Positions 12,327 to 24,319 of a DNA stretch of 64,000 bases are shown here, piece by piece. Position 1 is the first letter of the stretch. Every line of letters begins with the position of its first letter. The notes beneath the pieces are model-generated. The model was not told the origin of the DNA. It worked only from the letters and a program-made list of their open reading frames with translations, and did no database searches. Source of the DNA: Epiperipatus broadwayi (lineage: Eukaryota > Onychophora > Udeonychophora > Euonychophora > Peripatidae); contig JAQFVV010000158.1 of the NCBI GenBank assembly GCA_028023455.1, forward strand, positions 620,001-684,000, read 5' to 3'. Made by a program: the position numbers and the translations under genes.

Positions 12327-12560
12327 ATATAAGAAATATAAGATGTATTAAAGATTTTTAAGAAGTTAATAGAAAATTAATAATTTTGAGAATTGATAAA
12401 TTTGTATAAAATATGTAATGTTTGTATTGTTATATGTATTTGAATTTTGTAGATCTGATAAAGATTGCAAATGTAATAATAATAAAAAGTTTTTGCTGAA
12501 AAAAGTGTAAGAAGAATTATTTGAATTGCAATATTGCATAAGAAGATAGCAGAAATAAAG
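12327..12560 (+). repeat. Inverted copy of the PLE terminal repeat
   Basis: This stretch is the reverse complement of the PLE end (compare 5286-5540). It abuts the 5' terminal repeat head-to-head, giving a large imperfect palindrome centred near 12327. Inverted terminal copies are a known structural habit of Penelope-like elements. Confidence 0.65.
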
Positions 12561-12739
12561 GAAAGGAAGAAGGAAAAGTGTTTAGAAGGATTATATATTT
12601 TATTATACATAGATTGTTGGTAAAAATAAATAATTATTTATAAATCACATACAAAAAAAACTATAATTTATAGATATACACAGATCTAACATAGGTCCAT
12701 TTCAATAAATCTAACTGAACATTGGAAACCAATATTTAA

Positions 12740-12990
12740 TGTTTAAAGGGAACTATTACGATAGAAATGGAAAAACAATATATACAATTTGATATATTTA
12801 CAATTTTGTTAGAATTAAAAAAAAAAAACACTACATATTGTTAAACATACAATGTTGTAGTAAATATATCACAAACAAAAAATAAATAAATAATAAATTA
12901 TAGTTAGAACATCTCACTATCAGTTAGAGCACTGACGAATAAGAGACTAGTAGCTGCAAATATATCTGGAGAGGTAATTTTTTTTTTGTC
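12740..12990. repeat. Dispersed repeat shared with 48190-48440
   Basis: About 250 bases are alignable by eye to 48190-48440. They share an ACAATTTTGTTAGAATT block and an AAATATATCTGGAG block. Both copies lie at the low-coordinate end of minus-strand retroelement relics, so this may be a LINE 3' end. Confidence 0.5.
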
Positions 12991-15800
12991 TCTGTTTAGT
13001 TGCATCTGGTTTGTTTTTAAATCTGTTCAGATGTCTTCTTGTATTATTGTTGTAAAGAAATAAACATCTTGTGCACCACAAAGCATTAAGTATGAATGTG
13101 GTGGTTCTTCTTTCTACAAAGCAAGTTTTTAGAAAAGTGTTAATAAATTGAATTGTACTATTATTTACCTGATATATTCTTGTGATCTATGATCAGCCAT
13201 TTAATAGAAATTACACTTAAACAATCTTCTTTTTCCTTGAGACATAATTGATATTTAGTTTCTGTTGCTCTTATATCTAAAAAAGTATAATGTAGGCAAA
13301 GACCACATATTAATCTTGAGCATAAAATCAAAATATCTCAAAATGACAGTCACTACAACCTTTAATGACATTAAGCCATTTTCTTCTTTATAATACTCTG
13401 GGTTGTATGCCATTAATTTTACTTTGTAAAAAAAAATTCACAAGATCCTCTTAATAAATGTTTCAAATACAGTGTGTATTTCTTCTTAATATTATTTGTC
13501 TGGTTCTTGTTTTTCTCACTGTTTTTTTTATTAATTATGTTTTCATTTCAGCGATTTTAAATATTCACTCTCACATTTTCACTATTTTTAGTTTACAAAT
13601 ATGCATCTCTTAAAATCCATGTCTCACTACCATATTTTATTACTTTTCTGGCATTGTAGATATAAATAATTAATTATTTGCATCTATCTGCAAAGAATTA
13701 GCCATTCTAAATCTTTTCCCAAATTTAATCGTTATTACAAAATAGTTTCAGGATTTTCTGAATCTCTCTTTGATCCTTTTAATTTTATGCTTAATTTCCT
13801 AAGAGTCTTTGTGGTTAATAAATAACATATAAACTTTCCATGTCCATAATATGGAATCAAATTCAAGATGGGTAAACCCTGAAAATGAGACAGGATTTTT
13901 TTTTTCAATTAGACATTATATAACCAAGTCACCTACCCTTCCAACTTTAATCAATTAATAAGTATTCAGTTACTTTTAGTAGAAGATAAATATCAAAATA
14001 ATCTACAGTGATGATTGTTTATGTATTGTCTAAAAATAAAAACATGACTGTATTATATAAAAGCTCCTTCAATGATCATATTCATAAGGATGAGTCCATG
14101 GTTCCCTTTTATCTTTTTAATTTCTTTTTCTTTATCATTTTGAATAAATATTTTTCCAAGATATCTAAAACTTTTATAGTTTATGTCACATTTATTTATT
14201 TCTAATTCCATTTTCTATTTAATCTCTACAACTTGATCCAAAAATAGTCTAAAAGGTCATTTTATTATGTAGCAATGAAAAGAGTATTGCCAATTATTTT
14301 AGATAATCAATATCTGAAATTTATAATAATGTCATCTTCTACACTACTTTTCGTAATGAAATACATTACATATTCTTACTTAATTCTTCTTGAATAAGAT
14401 GATCCTCCCTATAACCACCACCAAAAGTTATTGCTTCCTATCACACATAATTTGAAGATATTCAATTTTTTAGGCTTATTGTCCATTCCCCTGAGTATTC
14501 CATATTTCAAGCAATCAAAAATATTATATCAAAAAATGAGTGTAAATATCGTATTGATATTTCAAAGCTCCTTCAATGGTTGCGTAGAGAATAAAAATAA
14601 CTTTTGCTATGATAGACTTTTAAAACTCATTTGTTCCTTTCAATCCATTCTCATATTAATTTGTTGAATTGTCATTATCATTAAATTCTTTAAGCTTCCA
14701 ACTTAAATAATTTATAGAACTATATAAAAACAATACATGAACTGAGTCAAACTAATCATCTGAAATAAAAAAACAAAGTACAATCAATGAGACTACAAAT
14801 TATTGCTGATGAAAAATCATATGACAATATGAGAATAAATGCTCATGTTTATGTTAACATGGTGAAAATATTTAATCCTCTAAGAAGATTGCAAAAATAA
14901 AAAGCTATCATAAACTGATATATACATAAACATTTTTTATAAACTGACATGTAAACAAATTTTCCATTATTCACTGCATATATAATTTGAAGATATTTAA
15001 TTCTTTAGACTTATTATCCATTCTACTAAGCATTTCAGATTTCAAACAATCAAAGATCTTATTAAAATCAAGAAATAAATGTCAATGTCATATTATAAAA
15101 TTTGGCAAGTATTTTAATATCACACAAATCCAAAAAAAAAAATCACATGCCATTGGATAACCTATTATTGGTGGAATAAATCAAATAAATTCAATAGGTA
15201 ATTATCATTTTTCATTTTATGTCCTTAGTGAATTTCCCTCTAATATTCTGCAATAATCGATAAATTTAAATCTAATAATAAGAAATGACTATGGCAACAG
15301 TTAAAGTTATACCACAATAGAGTCTCACATGATCCATCTAAAAAGAGAAAAAAAGGAGCACACAATATTAAGTCATAATCTATAAAGAAATGAAAAAGAA
15401 CTACTTTTTTTATTTTCCCTTTAGATTTTCAGAAGTATCCAGCCACAGATTTCCTGCTTTAGCATTAGAATTAGATTTCCCATTTGTACTTCTAAAATTT
15501 TACTAAGAGAAGCAAGTGAAATCTAAATTCAATATTACATTCTTTAAATGATATAACTCAAAATCCTAAAAGATTTACATATTAACTGCAAAATTAAAGA
15601 CATTTTTAGTGCAGTATTATCAATTTCTCAATCCAAGACTCTATCTTACCATGTGTAGATCTTCTTAATATATTCTTTAATGTCTATTATTTGTTTATAA
15701 TCTTCTCTTAAGCACCGCCATGCAAAATAACTGCTTCTTGATTTTAACATATTTAACACACCAATAGGATATAAAGTGCTCACATCTCCAGTGTTGGTAA
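12991..15800 (-). pseudogene. Heavily decayed LINE with duplicated RT segment
   Basis: The minus strand shows fragments of a non-LTR reverse transcriptase. At about 15080-14985 it reads LFLDFNKIFDCLKSEMLSRM, comparable to the D-F-x-K-A-F-D-C RT block. At about 14545-14440 a second copy of the same stretch reads IFDCLKYGILRGMDNK. The two copies are about 540 bases apart. Further up, 15780-15650 has a readable segment with KSRSSYFAWRCLREDYK that I cannot place. Nothing is open for more than about 80 codons. The strand and the 3' repeat at 12740-12990 support a LINE oriented like the PLE. Confidence 0.45.
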
Positions 15801-16097
15801 CACACAGGAAATCTACATAACAATAAAATAGTTGTGTTTAATTAGTTTTCTGTATATGACTAGTACAATAATGCAATACAATGGTTCCTCTCAGGTTTAT
15901 AAACTACATGTCTCTCAATAAACAATACTAAGAGTTGTTTTTATAATAAAATTAAAAAAAATTATATACTTGGAATAAGCTATATGAAAAGACAGGGCTT
16001 ATAAATACCAGCAAAAACTGATATCTTCTTTCAAAGCTATTTACAAATAAAGTGTGCAAAAACTGAACAAAAAAAAAAACATTTAAACATTCTAAAT

Positions 16098-18000
16098 CAG
16101 TGGGAATGAACCTTTTTAAAAGTGCATGTCAAAATTTTACAAATAATATTTATCAAACTACTGATGTGCTGAACATTTAAAAAAAATAGTAGAAAATTAA
16201 TTATTACAATATTTTATTGAGATAATTTTAAAAAAATAGTGTAAAATTTTACAAAAATGAATTGTTATAAATATAAATTTTTGATTGAGATTTATGCTAC
16301 TGTACATTTCTTGCTAAATACTTTATAGCAGGATCATATTGTGTTACTTTTAATAATATCCAAGCCAAATTAGATTCATCAGTCATTCTATTTCTGAGTC
16401 TGTCTTTTATAAAATTAATTTCTAAAAATAATGGTTCACATGTATAAGTAAAGGAAAAAAATGATAATATAGCTGTCACAACTGAGGATTCTAGGAATGG
16501 CATTCCAAGTTTTTAATATTTCCTCATCAACTTTTTTTATTACACCCAATAATCAATCGATTATTTTCAATCATTTTTCAAATTAACAAACTTTTATTTC
16601 CATATAGAATTGGATTAAAAATCACTTAATTGTAATTCTATATCAACCAAATTCAAAAATAAATTTTGATGTTTCATCAAATTGCTTGAAGAAAAAATTT
16701 TTATCATTGAATAAATTACATTACAAAACTTTTATGCTAATTATCTTGATTTGGTTTCTCATGAGTATATCAGCTAAGAAAATTTTTGTATTTGGAAAAT
16801 ATAAGTATTTGAAATAACATCTCAATTAAAAATTTCTAATTTAGCTTCGAATGCTTTGATTGAATCAAACATGACAATTATTGCTTTATTAACATCTTGC
16901 AGTTTAAAATTTAATTCATTTAAGTGGAAGCACGCTAATCAATATCCATCAATTGTCTGTATTGTCCAATGTTATTCTCATTAGATAAAAAAAGAAGTCT
17001 AATTTCCTCTAAATTTTCAATAAATATTTGAAGAACTTTTCCATACCTTAACTATCAAATATTATTGCATATAAATAAATCATTGTATAATGAGTTTACC
17101 TCATTTAACATTCCAGATATTTTGTTTATTTAAAGCACATGTAAATATAAAATTGACTAATTTTGTTACAAAGCTTACATCTTCCAGCATCTTGAAACTA
17201 GCATTGGTATGCTGATGTATAATACAATCCAGAGCTGTATGTTCAATATGTTTGGTAAATGAATTGACAAAACCATTTTTCTGTCTGATCATACTATGAA
17301 CACCATCAGTTGTTACTGATATAATTTTGGAAAGATTTTTTTTTTTCCCAGAAAATGTATCAACAACCATATTGCAAATATCTATTTCTTTTATTGGTGT
17401 GTTGTTAATGCCAATAAAGTGATTAATTCTTCCTTGGTATTGTTAATCAACACAATAATAAATAAAAATAGCCAAATGAACTGATCCAGTTATGTCACAA
17501 ATCTCATCAAGACAAAGAGAAATAAAATCGAAAGATTTTATATTTATTTTTGGCTGAAAGTTTATATTTTCAAGATTATGTCTTTTATAGCATCTCTAGC
17601 CAAAAGCATATCTTTTATTCTTTGAATATATATTTTTTATTTTCAAAATCAAAAAACAAACAAACCAGTGCACATTTTAACAGTGCTAATTTTTAGATAT
17701 TCACCACCATCAAAAGGTTATATATGACTGATTGTCAATATATTTAGGGATGTTGATTGAATATTTTTATTTTTAATGATCAGTCCCAATAAAATCTTTC
17801 TGTTCTTTACTTTTATCAAAAAGAAATTTGTAGTTTGTTTCATAATGCCATTTTACTGACAAGCTATAGCATCTATCCCAAAACATAATTCACAAACCGT
17901 ATTATGCCCTTATTATTCGTACCATATTCTTCTGTTCAACAATTTTGGAATTCTCTGCTATGTGATTCTGATAAATTTTGTTTTTTATTTACACTGTCCA
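16098..18000 (-). pseudogene. hAT transposase relic (SCAND3/ZBED-like clade)
   Basis: The minus-strand ORF at 17370-17101 reads SKIISVTTDGVHSMIRQKNGF and then HTALDCIIHQ. This is the hallmark T-T-D-G-A-x-x-M and C-I-x-H-Q core of the ZBED/SCAND3/GTF2IRD2-like hAT transposases. The ORF at 16503-16297 reads YTCEPLFLEINFIKDRLRNRM and then DESNLAWILLKVTQYDP, the C-terminal hAT dimerisation block. The start seems to be a Met near 17999. Many stops and shifts lie between, so it is dead. A left end CAGTGGGAATGAACC at 16098 follows TTCTAAAT, which fits the hAT nTnnnnAn target pattern. I could not find a convincing matching right end. Confidence 0.75.
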
Positions 18001-19179
18001 TGTTAAGTGGAACAATTCTAAAAAATAATGATTAAAATTCTTTATATATATGAATATAACAATATTTTAAAATGTATCCGCATCAGATCAATAGCTTCTG
18101 TACTATGTTCAGTACACTTATGCACTTGTCACTTTCTTTCCACATGGCCAGTGTCATGCAGTATATGCTGGTCATCAATACACATATAAACATATGTGTT
18201 ATTAGAGATGGAGACAGAGATATGTATCTATTACAAAACAATGTATTATGGCAAGAATAATCAATTTTTGTTAATTTTTCTTACACAAAACAAAATTTCA
18301 CAATAATTATTAACAAATAATTTAATATAGGCCAATAATATCATTTAGGCAGGCCAACAAAATTTTCTTACATGGCATCTCTAGTATACATACCATAGGT
18401 TTACCAAAGCTACCCTAGATTATCAAACTTCTATTAGTACTTAATTCACTCATCCAAAATGGAAATTGATATTTTTATTATTTATTATAATTTAATTCAC
18501 TCATTATGCCATTCTCATTCTTTCAAGCTTTCATAAAAATCTATCTACTACTGCTGATACTAATTTTATTATCCTCTACATTAGAACATTTTATTTTGAT
18601 TGTCATTATCTTTCATTGCTTTAGTAAGTTCACAAAACTAGAACTCCCAACCCTCAATAAACTATGATTCCTGATGAAAACAATTAATATTTCACAACTA
18701 TCTGGTATTGTATTTGTTTGTTTTTCTAAATTGTTATAGTTTTAAAAGATTTTATACTTTTTTTACTAGTTGATAAAAAAATCTGCTATATCCATCATAT
18801 GAAGCTAATCAAATTGTTTATATCTGATGACTTTTGATACTTTGAAATGCTTATTAAATGTTTCCTATTATAGCAATAACTTTATTGTGGCTATGAAAAT
18901 CAATAGTTGATATTTAAGTGCTTACAACTCTTAGCAAACTCTATACCTCGATATATACTTAGTTAGATAGAGTCAATAATAATATGTGTACAATAATTAA
19001 TGAAGTAGTGTGGAAAGGGATGAACAAATAACTTCACCTTCTGCTTGATTATTTCATTCTGCAATGCAACTGTTTAATATTATGTAGGTAATCATTACCA
19101 TGATATATCACGTGTGGGTGCACACATGTATTGTTAATCACAAGAAAAATGCTAACAAATATAAAAATTTAAAACTTGC
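18001..19179 (-). other. MCCC1 intron, nothing recognised
   Basis: AT-rich sequence without a supportable gene or repeat. One 62-codon open frame (18072-18260, +) resembles nothing I know. Confidence 0.5.
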
Positions 19180-19301
19180 CTTGGATTCTCAACAAATTTT
19201 TCTAAAAGTATAATGTTATCATTGAAGGCCTTCATCGCTTCTCTTCTAGCTGATTCTAATTGACTTTCAAACTCACTTTTGGTCATGGCAATACGCATTC
19301 C
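19180..19301 (-). CDS. MCCC1: MCCC1 exon (ATP-grasp, GMRI...ENP), GC splice donor
   Basis: This exon has 40 codons plus two bases (AG of an Arg codon). It starts [12 protein letters not shown] and ends KFVENP. It continues the ATP-grasp subdomain directly after the glycine loop and contains the LESARREA helix typical of MCCC1. The acceptor is a normal AG (19303-19302). The donor on the minus strand reads CCAAG|gcaag, so it is GC rather than GT (bases 19179-19178). Only this cut keeps the frame, because AG joined to the G that opens the next exon gives Arg-His-Val. The nearest alternative, a GT a few bases downstream, would put a stop codon at the start of the next exon. The intron before it is about 21.5 kb (19302-40801). 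Confidence 0.93.
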
Positions 19302-20544
19302 CTGAAATCAAACATTTTACTTTTAATAATTGCAATTTTTTAAATATATATTTTAATTGTAAAAATAAATAATTTGAAATTATTATAATAGATTTGACAA
19401 TGAAGTGGATAGGATCAAATTTTCACTCTAAGAAATATAATGAGGGAACTTAAAATAACACTAAATTTGTATCTGATGTCATCACCTCGTCAAAACTATG
19501 AAAGTCCAGATTATATTGAGTAAACATTTTGTAGAACCAAAGAATTAAAAAAAAGGGAAGAGCTTAGGAATTTGTTGGTAACTTATCAGAGCTAATGTTT
19601 GGATGTGAGTATATCATATCATATATATAGGGGGGAGAGGGCTGAAAGTACTGTACACTTGCAGTTCAATAAAAAATACTTATTCTATTCTAATCAATAA
19701 TTATCAACAAATTGTGAGTTATTATACACTATATATGTTTATAGGAGGGGGAACTGGAAAAAATATGATGGGGTTCCACTGTATAAAGAATACAATTTTG
19801 CTTAATTTTATTTAGAAATCTTAGTTGAGTTACCTTTTCTATCTTTTGCTGTCAAGTAAGAAAAGCCAGGGTAAAAGAAAAGGTAAACATTAGCATGACA
19901 TGTGTTAATAATGAAAAAAAAACTATAACTACTGTTATGTCCTCTCTCCATAATGTCCAAAGTAATTACAGTTTTTGAACTTTATGAAATCATGCAATGC
20001 TGAGCCCACTTTAAGTTGCTTAGTTTGATCTGATCAATGAGATCCAAACTCTAGTACATATATTGTAATGATCAGCCAAGATTCCAAAGATATGGCTGAC
20101 ATCAATCACCAGAAGATACCATTGGATTTACAATCTAAAATTTCTTACCTCTATAAATGGTATAATTCTAATGCTTAATAACAGCAGTCTTCATTTGATG
20201 TTTCCAAACTGATATATATGTAAGAAACTTCACAGAAATTTCAATCACTACTAGTATTTTATATGTGTATCCTAAATCTAGGAGACTCTAGAGACTTCTT
20301 TGATTATTTTGTTTACTTTAGCATAAGATAGTATAAATGGTAGAATGATAGGTAATATATTAATATCAGGCTAAAATAAATAAACAATTCTTTGTTTCTA
20401 ACTACATACTATTATTATCTAACATTCAACATAAGATATTCTTTGCAATTATATTGTACAATTAATGTTTCTAATTTAAAATTCATAAAATCATAGCATA
20501 GATATAAAAAAAAAAAGATATAACAGTGGGACATAACTTTAGAG
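19302..20544 (-). other. MCCC1 intron, nothing recognised
   Basis: This is the beginning of the 21.5-kb intron. There are two G-rich patches (around 19630 and 19745) but no gene or repeat that I can support. Confidence 0.5.
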
Positions 20545-22809
20545 CAGAGATACACAACCAGTAATTTGTGAGTCCCATGTGACTATCACAATCTTTTATT
20601 GTGGCTCATTTTGTGAATGATGCAAACTCAACACAATGATTCCAAGAAGTTCTACTTTTGTATCATTGAAGCACAAAATGAAATTGTAGTTTCTGAGAGA
20701 GCAGTCAGTTGAGTTATTTTGTAATACTTCTTTCAACAAAGTGAATTTTCGAAATTGTATGGTAACTGATAAGTGGTTTCATCCAAGTATAAAAATGTAT
20801 ATGAGCCAGAGAAAAAGAAAAAAACATATACAACTATCGTTTTCATGAGGAATGGGAAAAGAAATAGTTTTTATTTACTTTAAGAATAAATTTGTAATTA
20901 TAAATTTTATTAAACGCACATTATTATATTAAGTAATATTTACTAAGGCTGTACCCTTTAGGAATGTATTTGTTTGATTTGTGATTCAACAGTTCTGAGG
21001 GGAAAAAATACAACACAGAACAAAATTTTACAACAGTTCATTAAAATATGATACTGAATTTCCTTCTAATAACCAATTTAAAAAAATATATAAAGAGAAT
21101 TGAAAACTGTATTACTTGCCCAACAATTGACGTTTACCAGGATCATGAATAAAATAAGCGCTGCTACAATTGCATTATTAAATGTTGCCCATTTCAATGC
21201 ATAACAAATCTTTTGAGAATAGCAACATAATTAAAGAAGCAATGCTTGCTGCATCAAAGACATTATTTCAAGAATTTAAAAATAAGAATGAAATTATGTC
21301 AACTATCCAAGAAATTCAATTATCCAGATATTCAGTCACTTATAAAGTAGAACACAATGTCTGAAAATATCAGAGCACAAGTAAAATGTGTTATTTTAAA
21401 TTTACAATATGATGAATCAATAGATATCTGAAATATAGCTCGAATAAATATTTTTATAAGGATATTTTTATAAAGATTGCTTAGTAAAAGAAGATGTCAG
21501 TTTTGCTATTAAAAGGCAATACATGTGGAGAGGATATATACCACATGATTAGAAATCACATTAAAAAAATTAATTTCCCACTTTAAAAACTTGTGTCCAT
21601 AACAACAGATGGTATAATTACTATGATTGGTTCTGATGTTGGATCATCACATTATGTAAAAATGATGCTGAATTTCCAAATTTTTTTCATTATCACTACA
21701 TCATACAAGCATTATGTACAAAAATGTTGCATTATGAACATATCATGAAAGTTGTTCTAAAAATTATAAATTCTATTCATGCCAGACCATTTTAGAGCAA
21801 ATTATATAAAAATACTGACTGATGAACTTGACGCTGAGTATGGAACTTTAATATTGCATTTTGAAGTTTGATAGAAAGGGAGAACTCTAATAACAATTTT
21901 TAGACCATCTTGCAGAGATAAAACAATTTGTAGAATATAGAAATAAAACTTATGAAAAACATAATGCTCATAACTGATTATCTGATGTAACTTTTTTTAC
22001 AGACATAACAACAAAAATGAATATACTCAATCTTGAACTTCAGATAAATAAAAAAAACTATTATTGAATTAATAGGAAATGTAAACACATTTAAATCAAA
22101 ATTACATTTATAGATATCCCAAATAAAGAAATGTAACTTGAATCACTTTCCGAATTTGGGGAATTGCATTAAGAAATATAAGAAAATCTAAATAGAAAAA
22201 TATTCTGAAAATCTCATTAAACTTAAGAATAATTTTGAAATTAGATTTTCTAATTTTCATAAAATTCAGCCAATTGCTTCATTCATTTTAAATTCAGTTG
22301 TTGATATTAATATTTCTGAAATATCATAAATTGTAAGTATGATAAATGCCACTAATTTAGAAATGGAAATAATAGATTTTCAGTCTGATCTACAATTAAA
22401 ACAAGAATATCCACAACACTTTTAGATAATAAAAAATATTTATTCTTAAGAGAAACTTTTCAATGATTAAACTCCTGGTTTGCAAAAGTGGTTTTTCAAC
22501 AATGAACTTTTTAAAATCAAAGTTCAGATTCAGGATAATGAATGATAATCAAATGACAGCATGACTTTAGTTATACCATCATATGTGCCAGAGCACAATA
22601 AATTAGCAGAAGCCATGCAATGTCAGATTTCACATTAAATATGTGTTTATCTTGTATTTAATTTGTATCTAAATTTGAACAAATAGGAGTAGAAGAATAT
22701 ATAATTACATATTTCCTTTATAATATTACACATTTTTATTATTTGTAGCTCATCTAAAATTTTTAAATTCTAAACGGATTCACGTTAAGTTAAAGGTTGG
22801 GCACTTCTG
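20545..22809 (+). mobile_element. hAT transposon relic with ends and 8-bp target duplication
   Basis: This 2265-base element has terminal inverted repeats: CAGAGATACACAACC on the left, and CAGAAGTGCCCAACC on the right read inward. The flanking octamers CTTTAGAG (20537-20544) and TTCTAGAG (22810-22817) match at six of eight bases and fit the hAT nTnnnnAn pattern. Inside, a plus-strand decayed transposase can be followed. IKEAMLAASKTLFQEFKNK starts near 21231, and KNEIMSTIQEIQLSRYSVT near 21281. After a frameshift come MSENIRAQ near 21360, then VSITTDG at about 21595-21615. The VSITTDG core and the N-I-R-A-Q block place it in the same hAT group as the 16098-18000 relic. There is no long ORF. 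Confidence 0.8.
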
Positions 22810-22817
22810 TTCTAGAG

Positions 22818-23850
22818 CATTATGTGATATATCCACTTGTAGATTAAGTTTTCTGTTTCTATTTCCACACACCATCATAGATCATATCTTAATAATCATA
22901 TTATAAATGGAACATTTTAATTAAAACTTCTAATTAAGTCTACTCAAATCAAATCAATATGATATATGCACATCCAAACATTAGCTCTCTTTTTTTATTT
23001 GTTTGATCCTAATAAAATGTTTTAATCAATATAATAGTATTACTAGCTCTCCAATTTCAATAAAAAATTAATGCATATTTATTTTTTATCAACTATTTTA
23101 TAATTCAGAGTATATCATAAATAATAGTAAAATGTAATTGGATTTAACAATGAGCAATTTCTACAAGATAAACTAGTGATTCTTGTCAAATAAATTAAAA
23201 ATGAATAATTACATATGAAGATTAGCCCCATATTTCACTCTCCCATTTTAAATCTTAAAACTAATATGACTATAATATATTGCATCAAAAAAAAATTCAA
23301 AGTAATAAAATTTAGAATATATATAATATAATAATTATTTCCAAATATGAAAAGTGATTACTCAAAAAATAAATGATTAAAATAATATTAAATGAAATGT
23401 TTTAAGTGGAAAAGAAAGTTCACTTTAAAATTTATATGATTATCTATGATTATTGAAGAATATCATTCTGAAAATTTTCGTGGCAATTTGCAGTTTAGTT
23501 TTAAATACTCATTTCTTTTACATACATTTATTTCAGAGCTCTATGTTATGTGTTTATGAGTTTAGATGTATGGTGCAGAATCCTGCATTTTTTAGTTATA
23601 TCTCTTGGATTTTTTAGTTATATCTCATTACCTTTGCTTGAATATCATGAAATTTGTAAATTTTAGTGGTTTTATGTTTGTTTGTTTATATTTTTCTTTT
23701 GGATAGTATATAATTGAAGTCATGTAATTAGATACAACATAATTCATAGTTCCACTATTTATTTATTTTACAATTTTAACTAAATCCGTTATTTTGCTGT
23801 AATATTTTATATAAATACAATTTGGAGATTTTTAACAAATTGAAATAGGA
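22818..23850 (-). other. MCCC1 intron, nothing recognised
   Basis: AT-rich, with no supportable gene. Confidence 0.45.
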
Positions 23851-23960
23851 GTAGTTTTGAGGAAGACTGCAGAATAGTCGAAATGTCAATTGTGTATACA
23901 AAAAAAAATTTTTTTGTTAAGAAGTGTTTGAAGTAAGATGAACAAATTGCATTTATATTT
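23851..23960 (+). repeat. Isolated PLE-like terminal fragment
   Basis: At 23859-23885 the plus strand reads GAGGAAGACTGC, then AGAAT, then AGTCGAAATG. This is the same two-box pattern as in the PLE terminal repeats at 5365-5394 and 12207-12236. It is probably the end of another Penelope-like copy. Confidence 0.4.
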
Positions 23961-24319
23961 ATTATACTTGGGCCATGTCTGGCTATTATATCACTATGTG
24001 TCCACAATCCTCTATGGTCTTTACATGACAGTTGTGCTACCAAAAATAAGTTTTATATATCATAAAAACTTTCTCTTTTAATTAAATGAAAGAAACTGTG
24101 AGTGATTGCTTACCAAGTAATTAATTTCCTTTAAATGTTCTTGCTACAGACCTTGTTAATTTTTTTTTTTTCATACCTAAAAACTAATTTACTTAATTTT
24201 TTTATGGAATTCGTTTAAACTTATAAAAAAATTATTTAAGACATTAACAATTTCAAAATTTTGAGAGAAAAAAGCTAATGCTTTACTATGTGATAATATG
24301 TAAGATACAAACAAATGTT

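Larger units (their letters stand above)
5286..12330 (-). mobile_element. Penelope-like element with GIY-YIG domain, interrupted by two DNA elements
   Basis: A minus-strand Penelope-like retroelement is assembled from several ORF pieces. Its N-terminal part is at 11926-11525. A linker and RT start lie at 9414-9090, continuing at 7718-7320. The RT core is at 7313-6660, and a linker and GIY-YIG domain follow at 6588-6060. Diagnostic motifs are KSDKGSKLV, YGAPKIYKEGVPLRPV, DLVSMCTNI, KRYVDDYLLIF and NNYVGETKNS. Near-identical terminal repeats occur at 5286-5540 and 12127-12326. The open frames are interrupted by stops, so this copy looks inactive. The element is extremely AT-rich even in coding DNA. 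Two inserts, each flanked by a TA duplication, break it (7721-9087 and 9416-11522). Removing them restores the reading frame at both joins. Confidence 0.85.
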
